A DNA stretch of 64,000 nucleotides from Choristoneura fumiferana (GCF_025370935.1 NC_133472.1:4033059-4097058); one strand, 5' to 3'. Shown: positions 10,050-20,927, numbered from the stretch's first letter. The notes: generated by a model not told the origin, from the sequence alone. Numbers and translations are program-made.

Positions 10050-11400
10050 AACCTTTTCCCGTAATAATTGGCTGGTGGAGGCTGTATTAATTTACCCTCT
10101 CGTACCCTCCTCGTGTTGTATTTATTAGTTACGGGGCATTTATATTCATTTAAATAATAGTTTTCTAAAGCAATCAGATACTTAATTTTCATCTCGACAG
10201 GTAAAATTTTACAAACTGGAAATAATTCAATGTAATCATCACATTATTATTATATTCTTGTCCACTAAATATTTTACTATTTTGGTTTGTAAATTTTCTA
10301 CATTCTTTATGTAGGTACTGATGGTGCGCTATATTACCCGACTGCCCGAAGGAGGGTTATGTTTTACGAGCGTATGTATGTATGTAAGTATGTGGGTATG
10401 TATGTCCATTTCTTTGGTCCTCGCTGCAGCCTAAACGGCTTATGAGGTATCGTTGGATTCGTCATAACTGTCGAAGTGACATAGGCTATATAATATTTCA
10501 ATATGGCGTCTGCGAAAAAAAATATGGCGGAGGAATGAAAAAAAAATATTTTGTATTGTAACAATATGTGTATCAAATGAAAGCTAATAATTAGCCCATT
10601 CTAAATATATAAGTAGGTTATAATACTTCTAATTTTTCACTTAAATAACAAAAAAGTGTGAAATAAAACATTAAATTTAAAAAATAAAAAAACGTGGGAA
10701 TATCGGGATAGGAATAAAATCTAGAAATAACAACCGCTGAGCTTAGGGTCCTTAAATTTGGTATATAGGTAGCTGGACTTTTAGAATAACACATAGGTTA
10801 CTTTTTATCCCGATATTTCCAACGGTCAAAACTAAAATTCAAACTTGACGAGTGATATTGTCATAACTAAGTGTCATAAAAGAGGCAAAAAATAAGATAT
10901 ATAAAAAAACACCTTTTTGACCTTTTTTTGCTAAATATATACATACGGACTTAAAAAGAGCGTCATAAATTAAGCGCTTTTATAATGTTTTAATGCGCGT
11001 AAATAACTAAGTATTCAAAATTATTTTTTAAAAATTAAAAGTTTGGCACTAGTGGGTCAAAATCATAATTTGACAACCCTAAGAAGCTAGTTATTTTAAT
11101 ATAATAAAACAATAACCACCCACAGCCAGTGCAATCGCATCTTGCTTCGTTTATCCATTGTATTAAAACAAAGCCTATAATAATGTGAAATACAAGGTAA
11201 AGCCACGTCTTGGATACAGCGTTTTATATTGCGAGGTTACGAGGAAGTCGAGTTTTTTTAACATACATAGTTTGACATCTACAGCACGAGCCGAGAATTC
11301 CCAGTTTTTTAATTTCAGAAATATTTGTACTGCATTTGCATATCGTCAGGTGACAAGTTAAAGTCACTAATTACTAGCTCGGTGTCCGTCAGAGGTCAGA
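10050..11400. other. AT-rich DNA with Helitron scraps, no gene
   Basis: At 10690-10830 pieces like GTGGGAATATCGGGATA and TAGCTGGACTTTTAGAATAA resemble the internal part of Helitron-like repeats on the minus strand. A (GTAT)n run lies near 10371-10405. No protein motif in the short open frames. Confidence 0.45.
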
Positions 11401-11865
11401 ATTCTCGTGGCACTTTTCAGCTGTCATAGTCTTCTCGTTCATCGAATTTCGATATACATATTTTATCGATACATGTGGTACATTATGTGGTCTTATCGCT
11501 AAAGAGCTGTCTCTGTCCGATAAGTTTTAAAGTGGAAAACTGTGTAATAGGGATTTGCATTGCAATGAAAACAATGAAAAATTAATATTTAACAATTTCA
11601 CAATTAATCAGTTCAGTTTAGTGTTTTTGTTTACATAATTACTTATAATAAATAATTAAAATAGTCTTGATTTAACTTCTATGTAAAATTTCCAAAAAGT
11701 TCCAAAGCTTATCTCGAAAAGATCGCTCATTTGCGATAAGATTGTGTGTTGCTTACTTGTACTCGTGTATTTAAAATATCAACACTGTATTTGTCGATAT
11801 ACATATGTATATCGGAAGTCGTTAAAGGAGAAGTCCCTATGACAGCTGAAAAGTGCCACGAGAAT
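11401..11865. mobile_element. 465-bp TIR element
   Basis: ATTCTCGTGGCACTTTTCAG at the left end, continuing CTGTCATAG, is exactly inverted at the right end (CTATGACAGCTGAAAAGTGCCACGAGAAT), a 29-bp perfect TIR. Inside, CGATATACATATGTATATCG at about 11793-11812 is a perfect palindrome. A related single end may lie at 41825-41855 (GGAACTTTTGAGCTGTCATGG). No clear duplication or coding capacity. Confidence 0.75.
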
Positions 11866-11869
11866 AACA

Positions 11870-12970
11870 GCCTCTACTAATAAGTCATTAGATATATTTT
11901 CTACAGTATGTAGACCGTGATTACCTTTTAATGATCTAATATTTCGACATTTAAGTTAGGGATGGGTTATGCTTGCTAAATCGCGTACCAGGGCTTAAAA
12001 GTACGTCCACCTTCTCATACCAGGTGCAGAAACCAGGTATCAAAATACTTTCAAAGTATTTTCTGTCCAACGCAATGAGTCGAATACTTGCTTCCTTGCA
12101 AGTTTAAATTAAACCTTGTTGCTATACAGATAAGATTCAAAATATTCCAATCAAGACGTAAAATACTTTGAAAGTATTTTATTTTACGTATAAGCACATC
12201 TGAACCTTATGTGTATGAATATAAGATATAATTTTTGAATCAGTTTGTATTTACGATATAATTTTTGACTTCGTCGTAGTAGTACTTACTTTGAAGGGAC
12301 AGTATACTTTAATGGAAAAAAAATCACCGGTGGTAGATTTTTACATTCATAAGTGCTTGTTATAGCCTAAATTGAATAATGATATTTTGACTTTGACTTT
12401 GAATCATTCTGCGTTAAGCCGGTACAAATTACCGCTACCGCTTATCGCTCATACTTTGCAGTGCCGCAGCCTTACCAGAATCATAACATTAACGACGTCA
12501 TTAATCGAGTATATCGTCGCTTGCGCAGCATTACAAGGGATTTAACGGATTTGCTTAATTTCATATTAAAAGGAGAGTATGGGCGTTTTGTTGTAAAAAT
12601 AACAAAGTCATGTGACGAAATATAACATTAAATGTATTAATTAGAAGGTATGAACCATCATGTCATTCTCGACCTACATTTACACGTCCCAATGCGGCAC
12701 AGGCCTCGTCTCAGAATGAGAGGGCTTGGTAGTTAATACGCGGACCCAGTTTGCATTGGAAACTTACCGGTGTCACAGACTCCATTGGATTCTTTCGCAG
12801 GTTAATGTAAATTTCCCCACTAATCCCCACAATGCAAAACATTACAGAATTAAAATAATGAAAATAGGTACATTGGAGAATTCGGGGTAACAAATAGCCT
12901 ATATGTTATTCCAGAGGTCCATTTGCATCCCAAATTTCATCCAAATCTGTCCAGCTTTTTAATGGCATAC
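11870..12970. other. Repeat scraps, no gene
   Basis: About 12045-12185 contains two inverted words AAAATACTTT(C/G)AAAGTATTTT, typical of hAT subterminal ends, without defined termini. At 12310-12410 there is a LINE-like 3' tail (AAGTGCTTGTTATAGCCTAA, then repeats of TTTGAC) also seen at 15130-15225. At 12670-12760 a short SINE tail fragment. The frame 12711-12893 is not a supported gene. Confidence 0.45.
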
Positions 12971-12974
12971 ACCA

Positions 12975-13247
12975 TCTACCACCCCAGCCTATATACGTCC
13001 CACTGCTGGGTACAGGCCTCCTCTCAAAACAAGAGGGCTTGGGCCACAGTTCACACGCACCATTGAATTGCTTCGCAGGTTTGTACAGGTTTCCTCACGA
13101 TGTTTTCCTTCACTGCAAAGCTCGTGGTAAATTTCAATTGTAATTCCGCACATGAATTTCGAAAAACTCAGAGGTGCGAGTCGGGGCTTGAACCCACGAC
13201 CCTCTGCTTGAAAGGCGATAGGTCAAACCACTAGGCCACCACGGCTT
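12975..13247 (-). repeat. tRNA-derived SINE, metulj-like, minus strand
   Basis: On the minus strand it opens with a tRNA-like head (GTGGTGGCCTAGTGGTTTGA, later GTGGGTTCAAGCCC as box B), passes through a body with CACGAGCTTTGCAGTGAAGG and AACATCGTGAGGAAACC, and ends CCCAGCAGTGGGACGTATAT. Near identical in layout to 32885-33187. Transcribed by Pol III and moved by a partner LINE in the known family. Confidence 0.8.
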
Positions 13248-13838
13248 ATAAAGTATACACACACGCTAAGAAACATTCTCTATTAGTATTTTTATATTAG
13301 TAGGTATTAGGATACAGCTATGACTTATACTTCGTTTTTTTAGCATTAGAAAAAGGGTAGGTAAACAATCTTGCAGAGTCTTTTTAATGTAAAACGTTTT
13401 AAAAAAAAACAGTAGCTATTACTTATGATACCAAAAGCATGTAAATGATCATATGACCATGTTAATTGTTACATATTTATTTGCTGTGACTTATTTTTCA
13501 AATGTGTTTTTCACTAAAAAGACGCGCCGGGGGTTAAAAATAGTCAAATGCCGCTTCTAAAAAAATCTAATGTTTCGCACATGAAGCGAAGTTACTTACC
13601 TTAAGTCTACCCTTTCACAAGGACTCGTTTTAGTATTGATTGAAGCTTTTTATTCAAACTTTGGATGGCGAGGTCAAATAAGACAGAGGTGACACTTAGA
13701 AGCACTCTGCTCCGTTTGGCTTAGAAAGAAGGGGGGTTTTATTGGACGTCGGCTGTCAGGACATTAATAAACTGAACTGAGCGACTATTTCACAAGCTTT
13801 TATTTAATTTGCAGAGTATGTAACAGGTATCAGGTATC
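13248..13838. other. AT-rich DNA, no gene
   Basis: No recognisable feature apart from scattered AT-rich sequence and, at 13831-13838, the left copy of the octamer duplicated by the next element. Confidence 0.4.
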
Positions 13839-14374
13839 TAGGGATGGTAATCGATGGCGAAATAATCGATTAATTGATAATCGATTATTTTAACTGTGTC
13901 GATTTCAATTAATCGATTAAGGGCGCTCATGGTATCGATTAGTCGATTAATCGAATCGATATCGAACATTCCTACGTTGTTGCCAGATGTACCGCTTTTC
14001 CGCGTTTTACACCGCCTTTTATAAGGAGGTACGGCACACTCTAGGTGCGAAATTCAAACTTTTTACAGTTTAAATGTGTTTAAAGTGAAATAAAATGGGT
14101 TACACTATTTCCCGGCCGTAAAATACCGACATGGAAATACCGACCCGATATTTCGTGTACTCGCCCATACAAACTGGTGTGAAACTGACAAGAGTTTCTA
14201 TTCGGGAAATAGTATCACCCATTTTATTTCACTTTAAAAAAAAAAAATCGTAAAATATCGATTAATCGGTGTAAAATTATCGATTAGATCGATTGTTTAA
14301 ATTTTTCGATTAATCGATCACCTACTTCTCGATAATTTTACATGGATTAATCGAATCGATATCGAACATCCCTA
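13839..14374. mobile_element. hAT-like non-autonomous element, 8-bp TSD, ATCGATTAATCG arrays
   Basis: Left end TAGGGATGGTAATCGAT, right end ATCGAACATCCCTA, flanked on both sides by the exact octamer CAGGTATC (13831-13838 and 14375-14382). An 8-bp duplication with YAGGGATG ends identifies the hAT superfamily. The terminal 100 bases at each side are packed with variants of ATCGATTAATCGAT. The middle (about 14078-14231) contains its own inverted pair (TTTAAAGTGAAATAAAATGG and inverse, with ACTATTTCCC), probably a nested MITE. No transposase. Confidence 0.85.
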
Positions 14375-14469
14375 CAGGTATCATCATCACCATCATCATC
14401 TCGGCCGTAGGATGTCCACTGTTGGACATCTAGCCTCCCCCATCAACAGGTATGAGCGGGTCAAATCTT

Positions 14470-14700
14470 GCAACATTGAATTTGACCTCCAGTCGTCAGA
14501 TTGACTTGAAATTTGGCATACTTAGGTAAATCTGGTAACAATGCAATAATCTCGCAGTGACATCTTGGGGGTCCAAGCAGGATCGTCTCCGCAGGACGGA
14601 ACTCCTCAACGGTTCATGGCGTCGACTTGAAATTTGGTACGGAAATGTAGTTTGGATGACTATGCACGTACAGTCAACAAAAAGTACAGTCTGCAAAAAG
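14470..14700 (-). repeat. Family T 3'-tail repeat, minus strand
   Basis: Inverse of the 6005-6245 repeat: GACTTGAAATTTGGCATACT, GTGACATCTTGGGGGTCC, CGTCTCCGCAGGACGGAACT, ATCGACTTGAAATTT-like phrases in the same order. The frames 14496-14696 and 14557-14796 are shadows of it. Confidence 0.6.
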
Positions 14701-14772
14701 CTCGTATTAAAATTTAATGTTAAACAAAAAACTTATTATAAACTGAACTCAGGTTGTATACCTAAGTATTTT

Positions 14773-14859
14773 ACCATCCGGTATCCGGCCGGATAGTACG
14801 CAACTATCCGGTATTCGGCCGAATAGAAAAATAGTGACCGGATATCCGTTGCATCTCTA
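14773..14859. mobile_element. Right end of hAT-like element with CCGGATA words
   Basis: Ends ATCCGTTGCATCTCTA at 14859. Upstream it is a run of ATCCGG, CCGGATA, TTCGGCCGAATA words. The following octamer is GTATCAGA (14860-14867). No matching left end with that octamer lies upstream; the candidate partner is the end at 15844-15922, whose flank is the reverse complement. Confidence 0.65.
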
Positions 14860-15129
14860 GTATCAGATCACTAGGTAGGTCTGACCTATTGTGCTAATTT
14901 ACATTCGAAATTTACAATGAGTTTTGAAAAATTCAATGATGTGTTGACTTTGATTGAAGCTACCATTCCGCACTGAGCCGGCGTGGAAACTGCAGCCCAC
15001 GCACTTGTGCCCAGGAGTGTATCTATATAATGAATATGTATTCCTGAATAAAGTTGCATTTTTGGTAAAATTATGTTGATTATTTCCTTTTGAAGTACTG
15101 AACCCAAATAAACCAATACTATTCTCAAC

Positions 15130-15225
15130 AGAGGTTTTTCCGAACCGGTGGTATTTTTTTTGACATTTTTAAGTGCTTGTTATAGCCTAAGTTGAATAAA
15201 GATATTTTGGCTTTGACTTTTTTTA
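15130..15225 (+). repeat. LINE-like 3' tail (TTTGAC tail)
   Basis: Contains CCGGTGGTATTTTT, AAGTGCTTGTTATAGCCTAA, TTGAATAAAGATATTTTGGC and CTTTGACTTTT, matching 12320-12410. A polyadenylation-like AATAAA precedes the simple tail, as in non-LTR retrotransposon 3' ends. Confidence 0.55.
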
Positions 15226-15613
15226 TCTGCTACCTTGTCTGTTAATAATACGTTTATCGCTTTCCCACAGAAAACATGCACACATACACACAAAGTAATC
15301 GGTTCTCAGCGGCCTGAAGAGGTAACCAGCCAGGGTTACTTTTGCATTTTTATTATTAGTACCAAAGGATAATAAAGAAAATTCATAAAATCATAAACAA
15401 CTAACCAAAAGGCCTTTGGGAACTGACATGTTCATTATCGTTTGATCAAAGTTCCATAAACAATAAAGATTAAAAAAAAAAAAACTAACCAAAAGCAGTT
15501 TTAGGACTTATAAAGTTTGTTACTAACACACAAAATTATTAAATAGTATAGTTACAATTAATATTTAATTTAAAATAAATTTATCATATATTGACATCAG
15601 TTTATTATTCTAA

Positions 15614-15752
15614 GTCTGGTCACCACCCAGGATTAATTTTAAACTGACGGATAAATGTGACACCGACTCGCGTCTGTTCAAACAAAAGAAACAGAAACGA
15701 CATCATATTTATCCGTCAGTTAAAATTAATCAATGGGTGGTGAAACAGCCCC
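15614..15752. mobile_element. Tourist-like MITE, TAA duplication
   Basis: 139-bp palindrome with GTCTGGTCACCACCC at the left (eroded) and GGTGGTGAAACAGCCCC at the right; TAA at 15611-15613 and 15753-15755. Inner arms CTGACGGATAAATGTGACAC / inverse. Same family as 9907-10047. Confidence 0.8.
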
Positions 15753-15843
15753 TAAGTTAATTAATTATACTCTACAAGTTGCAACCTGCACGGAGTGTCA
15801 TGCGCATGTTTGAATTAGCTTAATTTTATTTGTACGTAAAACT

Positions 15844-15922
15844 AGGCCGGATATCCGGCTATCGGCCAACGGTCCCGCCGAATATCCGATATCAGGCCAA
15901 ACCACTATCCGTTTCATCTCTA
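15844..15922. mobile_element. Second hAT-like end with CCGGATA words
   Basis: Ends ATCCGTTTCATCTCTA at 15922 and is followed by the octamer TCTGATAC (15923-15930). The interior uses the same CCGGATATCCGG, GGCCGAATA-like words as 14773-14859. The overlapping frames 15798-16031 and 15830-16018 are by-products. Confidence 0.65.
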
Positions 15923-15934
15923 TCTGATACTTAT

Positions 15935-16207
15935 TTATTTTATTTTTATTTTTTATTTGACTGGATGGCAAACGAGCAAGTGAATCTCCTGATGGTAAGA
16001 GATCACCATCGCCCATAGAGACCTGCAACACCAGGGGTATTGCAGATGCGTTGCCAACCTAGACGTTTAAGATGGGACACCTCAAGTGCCAGTAATCACC
16101 AGCTGTCTTACTCTCCACGCCGTAACAAACAACACTGCTGCTTCACGGCAGGATTAGCGAGCAGATGGTATTTGCACTAGGTCCTACCACCTGCAAAACT
16201 GATACTG
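15935..16207 (-). repeat. LINE-type 3' end, family K, minus strand
   Basis: On the minus strand it runs from GCAGGTGGTAGGACC through CTCGCTAATCCTGCCGTG, GGTGATTACTGGCACTTG, GTTGGCAACGCATCTGCA, GGTGATCTCTTACCATCAGG to GTTTGCCATCCAGTC and an A/T-rich tail. The plus-strand copy 39339-39613 has the same order. Non-coding; tail and layout suggest a non-LTR element 3' region. Confidence 0.65.
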
Positions 16208-16558
16208 ATCTGACTACTACTTTTTTTTGTCTGTCTAGTCTAGATGCTTCTACAAGATACCTATAATATCTTACGCAAATGTACACATATTGTTCAAAGC
16301 TCCGTCTCTTTCTACCCGCATCCTATGTCGTGTCACAGAAAGAAATGGTGAAAACGATTGAGATTCCAAGTCCATTTGACAATAAGGCGATATGGCGCTA
16401 TATTATATGTACCTAAATTAACGTTTAACGTTTGGGCTCCACAGGAAACCAGCGTTAGGTACTGACATAATAATATGTAATGTGTGGCAAAACGTGATGA
16501 GTGGAGGCCCTTTTTGGTGCCCCTGTCATGTCACCAAGTAACTTAGTTCCTTCTAGTT

Positions 16559-16646
16559 TAACCCCCTGTTCACTGACGGATAAATGTGATGCCGTCTCTG
16601 TTTGTTTTATTAAAATAGACAGAGGCAGGTGATGAAACAGCCCCTT
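16559..16646. mobile_element. Deleted Tourist-like MITE
   Basis: Keeps CTGACGGATAAATGTGATGC and CCGTCTCTGTTTGTTTT plus a right end GATGAAACAGCCCC, but has lost most of the right arm and part of the left TIR. Confidence 0.6.
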
Positions 16647-16649
16647 GGT

Positions 16650-17260
16650 TTATGAACCAAAACAACAAGTAAATCTTTTTTTTTTTTCGAACGGACTGTT
16701 GCTGTTAGCCTCAGACGGCTTTTACAGCTTACCGGAGAGAGGGCGAGCTGCCAGATGGGCCGCTCAGCAAAAGTAAATCTCTCTTTCTTCCTTGCTTTAA
16801 ATAGCTCAGAGATAGCGACTACCGGCGATTTAGTTTCTTCAGTTGCATTAGTCAAACAAGGTGTTGTACTGAATAAATAAAATGATAAACGACATCGGCG
16901 CAAATCTCGGTACGTGCTAGCAAATGTATTAACAATAAATTATTCACGTAATGGCGGCTCGCTCTCCACTTGCGTCTTGAAGGGCTTATGTTATCGGCAA
17001 ACGAAAAGTTTGCCGAACCAACAAAAAGTTCGAAAACCCCCGACTTTGTCACTTCACAGTTCAATATCTCAAAAATAAAACCAACAACTAGATAAGAGTG
17101 CCGCTACCACGATAGTTTTTTGTGCATAAGCCATAGTTGACAACCCTAGAGCTACCTAAGATTGTTTTTTTGGAATCTTTTTGTATTTTTTATTTCAATT
17201 GCAAATTTTTACTTTTAAAGTTTCTCGATGAGGGACTGCTTAAGTGGCTAAATAAGAAAC
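16650..17260. other. No gene; end of family P repeat at 16995-17080
   Basis: Poly-T near 16676. At 16995-17080 the minus-strand end of family P (CCCCCGACTTTGTCACTTC, AGTTCAATATCTCAAAAA). The frame 16610-16903 has no recognised motif. Confidence 0.45.
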
Positions 17261-17264
17261 AAAC

Positions 17265-17435
17265 AAGCTGAGATATGAGGTGCATAGGGGAAATTCGTGT
17301 CGGTACCGTTGACCATCAGTGGTGTAGCGGTATAGCACGCGGTACGGATTACCGAGGACCTGGGTTCGATTCCCAGTGATGGTCTTATTTTTCTGGTTTT
17401 TCTGTGCATCTATATTTCAGTTTGTATTTTCAACC
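17265..17435 (+). repeat. tRNA-derived SINE with intact cloverleaf-like head
   Basis: 17311-17384 folds like a tRNA: GACCATC pairs with GATGGTC, T-arm CTGGG-TTCGATT-CCCAG is perfect, and the anticodon-like loop is ACGGATT. The same head plus the same flanks (CATAGGGGAAATTCGTGTC-like before, TTTTTCTGGTTTTTCTGTGC after) occur inverted at 55690-55860. Shared flanks mean a SINE rather than a tRNA gene. Confidence 0.7.
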
Positions 17436-17439
17436 TAGA

Positions 17440-18175
17440 GCTACCGCCAAGCGTAGGTATGAGAAGTGAAGTACATACATGAGATTGACTTCTGTACCTA
17501 TCTGTTATGTGGTGTAGCCCTCGTAATGAAGAACGCAGTAATCGCGAAATGACGATTTCGAGAAAACTGCATTAACTGACTGCAAACTGCTGCTGCTGTT
17601 TTAGGATCGTAAGTTTTCATGAGAGAACTGCGTTTTTGCTAACTGATTTAGGGGTTTGTAATGACGTAGCTATAGTAAGGTTGCGGGTGAGCAAAGTGAT
17701 TATTTATAGTTAAGTAATTATTTCAGGTAATATCTAACTAAACTAAACTAAACATCCGCTTTCCGCTTATAACTTGCTCGTGAAGCGGCAGCGAAACGGA
17801 CAGTCCTTTGAGGGAGCGGAAGAGCGCTAGCCATTTCGCGCTGTTTCCCCGCCTCAGTTAGAAAAGAACGCAAAGATAAAACAATTTGATACAGACGCAG
17901 CAAACGTTAACTAACGAGTAGGTATCCTTTGGAAAGCTATGGCTTAAAGATAAATTAGACTGGGCATAACGTCCAACTAGCGACTAGAAAGAGACGGCAG
18001 TGTTTGTCGGTCCATGCAGAGCTATGGATGGTGGAAGTCAAGGAGAACAATCTCATATAAATAAATATACTGAGCGACAAAAAATCTGGCACTCAAATGT
18101 ATGCAGTAATAGGTGATTTTGTATGTAGAGTGTGCCAAATTTTATGCCGCAGCCGGAGCTGCCGCCGGAGAATAG
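17440..18175. other. No gene seen
   Basis: A fragment GACGTAGCTATAGTAAGGTTG...GAGCAAAGTGA at 17660-17700 resembles the end of the repeat at 29440-29755. A short (CTGCTG) patch at 17588. Otherwise unassigned. Confidence 0.4.
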
Positions 18176-18179
18176 CAAA

Positions 18180-18297
18180 GCTACTACGAAACTAGAAGTT
18201 CGTGTCGTGCGGTCCCTCTGACACTTATACTACTTAATTACGAGAGAGAGAGGGACGGTACGATACGAACTTCGAGTTTCCAGTTTCGTAGTAACCC
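18180..18297. mobile_element. ~120-bp palindromic MITE (family Y, copy 1)
   Basis: GCTACTACGAAAC...AGAAGTTCGTGTCGTGCGG and its inverse at the right end (TACGAACTTCGAGTTTCC, GTTTCGTAGTAACCC). Copies at 30186-30311 and 37561-37686. The centre has CCCTCTGACACTTATACTA. Confidence 0.75.
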
Positions 18298-18299
18298 TG

Positions 18300-19360
18300 C
18301 AGTTGCAAGGCTCCGACCGTAAGTGGTGTTAATAACAGTTCTAAACCCCTCTAGAGTAGCAAGACTGTATGGAATTAATATACATAGTTCATATTACAAA
18401 TATGACATCGTGGCTTTCAAGAAAAGGGCTTCTATTTTCTTTTCACACCTCTCCTTCAGAAAAGTAACTTTTCCTCCCTGGCGAGAGGGAGCAAAGTGCA
18501 ACTTTTCTGTTCAAGGCTTATCTAAGTGTTTAATTGCAAATGCCATTTTTTGAAGTTGATAATTGTAAAGCCACGCCATTTTCTATGCTGGTTGTTCTTT
18601 AATAATATATAGAATTTTTTTTTTTCAAGTTTCTTAATGCTCGATGTGAAAAGTTGTATGAGCCACTCGGGAGCAAAATTATTTTCATCTTGGGCGTTAA
18701 CACTTGAATCCCTCATTACGCTCAGGATTCTAAATTATAATCCCTCGCTACGCTCAGGATTCTATTGTAGAATCCTTCGCTACATTCTGGATTCAATGTA
18801 CGCCCTCGCCGTAAATACACCATTTTGCTCCCTTGTGACACAAATAACTATTGAAGGCCCGCAACAAACCAATGACTCTATTTGAGTTGTTCGTATTCAT
18901 GGACGTTGGTGATCATTTGCCATCAGATGACCCGTATTTTCGTTTGCCTGCCTCTAAAAACTATACGTTATTCTTAATAAGTAGATATTTCTTAGGTTTT
19001 GGTGTTTGTTTACATTGGAATCATCTTTATATACTACTACTGATCAGGTAGGTACCCGCGGCTTCGCGGCACCATTACCTATGTAATATAGGCCTAGAGC
19101 AGTTCAATTATTTCGGAATCTATCTATGAATTCGCCACTATAGTGTAGGACGTCGCGGCACCAGCGTACCCCGCCATCAAAATGGGGACTATGCAACACT
19201 ATGGCATGCTCGATATGGTAAAGGTGTAGCTAGTTCACGCATTCCATAACTTATTATCTAGTGTGACATAGCCCTCATTCTCCATCCCGTTGGTATTCTA
19301 TTGGATGAAGTCAATACTGTTTTGCCATCGTATTCTGTCGGAATAGTTCGTATTTATCAT
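18300..19360. other. No gene; scattered repeat fragments
   Basis: 18700-18790 contains three tandem-like phrases (TC(C)CTCGCTACGCTCAGGATTCTA...). 18900-18960 is a scrap of a LINE tail (TTGGTGATCATTTGCCATC, AGATGACCCGTATTTTCGTTTG). 19120-19275 is an eroded copy of the 428-bp TIR family (GAATTCGCCACTATAG, GGGGACTATGCAACACTATG, AGCCCTCATT). The frame 18637-18885 is not supported. Confidence 0.45.
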
Positions 19361-19365
19361 GCTTT

Positions 19366-19766
19366 TAGGGTTCCGTACCTCGAAAGGAAAAAACGGAACC
19401 CTTATAGGAGCACTTTGTCGTCCGTCCGTCTGTCAAGCCCCCTTTTTCTCAGGAACGCGTGGATCCAGCTGAAATTTTTATTAAATATTCAGGTCTAGTG
19501 TCCCTTGGAGCTGTGAAAAAAATCAAACTTCTAAGCCGACGCAATCAAAAGATACAGCCGTTTATGCCGCAAATTTTCGCAAATTTTCGAAACTCGCAAG
19601 GGAATCAAAACCTACAGGGTACATCCCGTGAACTCAGAATCTTGAAATTAGGTACGAAGCGACGTCTTATAGCACCGGTAAAATTTTTAGTTACATCATA
19701 TAATAAAAATATTTATACGGAATCCTCGGTTCGCGAGTCCGACTCGCACATGGCCGTTTTTTTTAA
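19366..19766 (-). repeat. Family G-related repeat, minus strand, 5' GGCCATGTGCGAGTC variant
   Basis: The plus strand shows TTTTAGGGTTCCGTACCTCG at one end and GTTCGCGAGTCCGACTCGCA near the other, the two hallmark ends of this lepidopteran repeat in reverse. The internal frame 19459-19770 is long (103 codons) but I recognise no protein, and it lies wholly inside the repeat. Confidence 0.65.
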
Positions 19767-20129
19767 TTAGCTTACTGAATTTTACTGAATCTAATTGAAA
19801 AATCAAGATAAATACAAACATATATCCGACTCTGTAGGTGAATATATAAAGGCTGTCAAATGAGTGTAGAGTCTGTTACGTAGTAGTATTATTTAATCTG
19901 TGCTCAGATTTGCTTGCAGAATAACCACAGAGCAAGTCTCTGTTTCTAGCTTTGTCTGTGACATTCTGTGAGACTACAAACGGACTGTTGAATGTCATCT
20001 TTGCTTACGGAAGTGCTTGCTCGTGTTAGGAACTCCATTAATCCTTACAGAGAATACTGAATATATACTGCATCATATACATAATCTGTCACATACATAA
20101 TATTCAATTCCAGAATCGACAATGGGAAT

Positions 20130-20235
20130 CGAATGATATGTATGTAAATGCTTTATTGTACAAAAATAAACCAAGAAACGCAATATACAAGTGCAAAGGG
20201 TTAATTATCTCTTTAAGGGGTATCTCTCTACCAGT
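20130..20235 (-). repeat. LINE-like 3' end, minus strand
   Basis: Reverse reading gives TTTATTTTTGTACAATAAAG and CATTTACATACATA, the usual AATAAA-type end of a non-LTR element. Truncated. Confidence 0.4.
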
Positions 20236-20264
20236 CAACCATTGAGTGGACGAGAGAAGCATTT

Positions 20265-20735
20265 TAGTTAGGGACTGACAAAGACACTTGCTCGTAAACA
20301 GTGTCCTAACATGCAGGCTACCTTGCTTGCAACCCCCCAAATACGAGTAAAACCCTCGACCTTAATGTGCTTGTCATGAAACCCGTGGTCGGTAAATGAG
20401 TCGTTGCCCGTAATAATTTTCTTGTCATGAAGGCCAAGGTCGGTAAATGAGTTTGTTACTGCATGGCGTGCAGCAGCGCGCGGAGCTGGCGCTGCCAACA
20501 GCGCAGTCAGCGGTATCGGCAATTTTTGAAAAAATATTAGTTTTTCTTTTACAACTATACAATTTCATTCGCAAATGTGATGAAAAACATTGTATGTCGC
20601 TCGGGCGGTACTAGAATTACGAACATCGACTCATTAAAGCCCACAGTCTTCGACTTCGGGCTTCTTTCTAATATACTCTCGTTCGTAATTCCTTATTTAC
20701 CGCCCTTAAGACACAATGTACTATTTCAGAAGACC
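20265..20735 (+). repeat. Longest copy of repeat family R
   Basis: Joins a section seen inverted at 27601-27915 (ATGCAGGCTACCTTG, GGTCGGTAAATGAG, CTTGTCATGAA) to the section also at 2397-2636 (CTGGCGCTGCCAACAGCG, GATGAAAAACATTGTATGTC, CTCGTTCGTAATTCC). A 51-base step duplicates CTTGTCATGAA...GGTCGGTAAATGAG at 20370 and 20421. On the minus strand a frame (20268-20522) reads NSFTDLGLHDKKII and then a similar SFTDHGFHDKHI; the 27.7-kb copy reads NSFSDLGLHDKKII in the same element frame before losing it. A protein origin is possible but unproven. Confidence 0.6.
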
Positions 20736-20794
20736 GATCCAACGATACTCTTATACTAGACAAGACGAGAAAACCATCGATAAATTTTATGTTA

Positions 20795-20897
20795 CAGTTA
20801 AATGTAATTCCGTCTCTGTCTGTATATTCGGAAAAAACGAAGTCGACGTAGCCGATATCGTCATATAAAATGTATCAATGAATGGTGAAATAGGCCG
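20795..20897. mobile_element. Degenerate Tourist-like MITE
   Basis: Has GTTAAATGTAATTCCGTCTC and TGTATCAATGAATGGTGAAA, recognisable arms of the family, with both termini eroded. Confidence 0.5.
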
Positions 20898-20927
20898 TAA
20901 GTGCTTGCCAGGTAGGTACTCTTTTTA

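Noticed and set aside
17311..17384. tRNA gene
   Set aside because: Anticodon stem is defective and the flanks are shared with 55690-55860, so it is a SINE head.
19459..19770. 103-codon open frame
   Set aside because: Entirely within a family G-type repeat; no recognisable protein.
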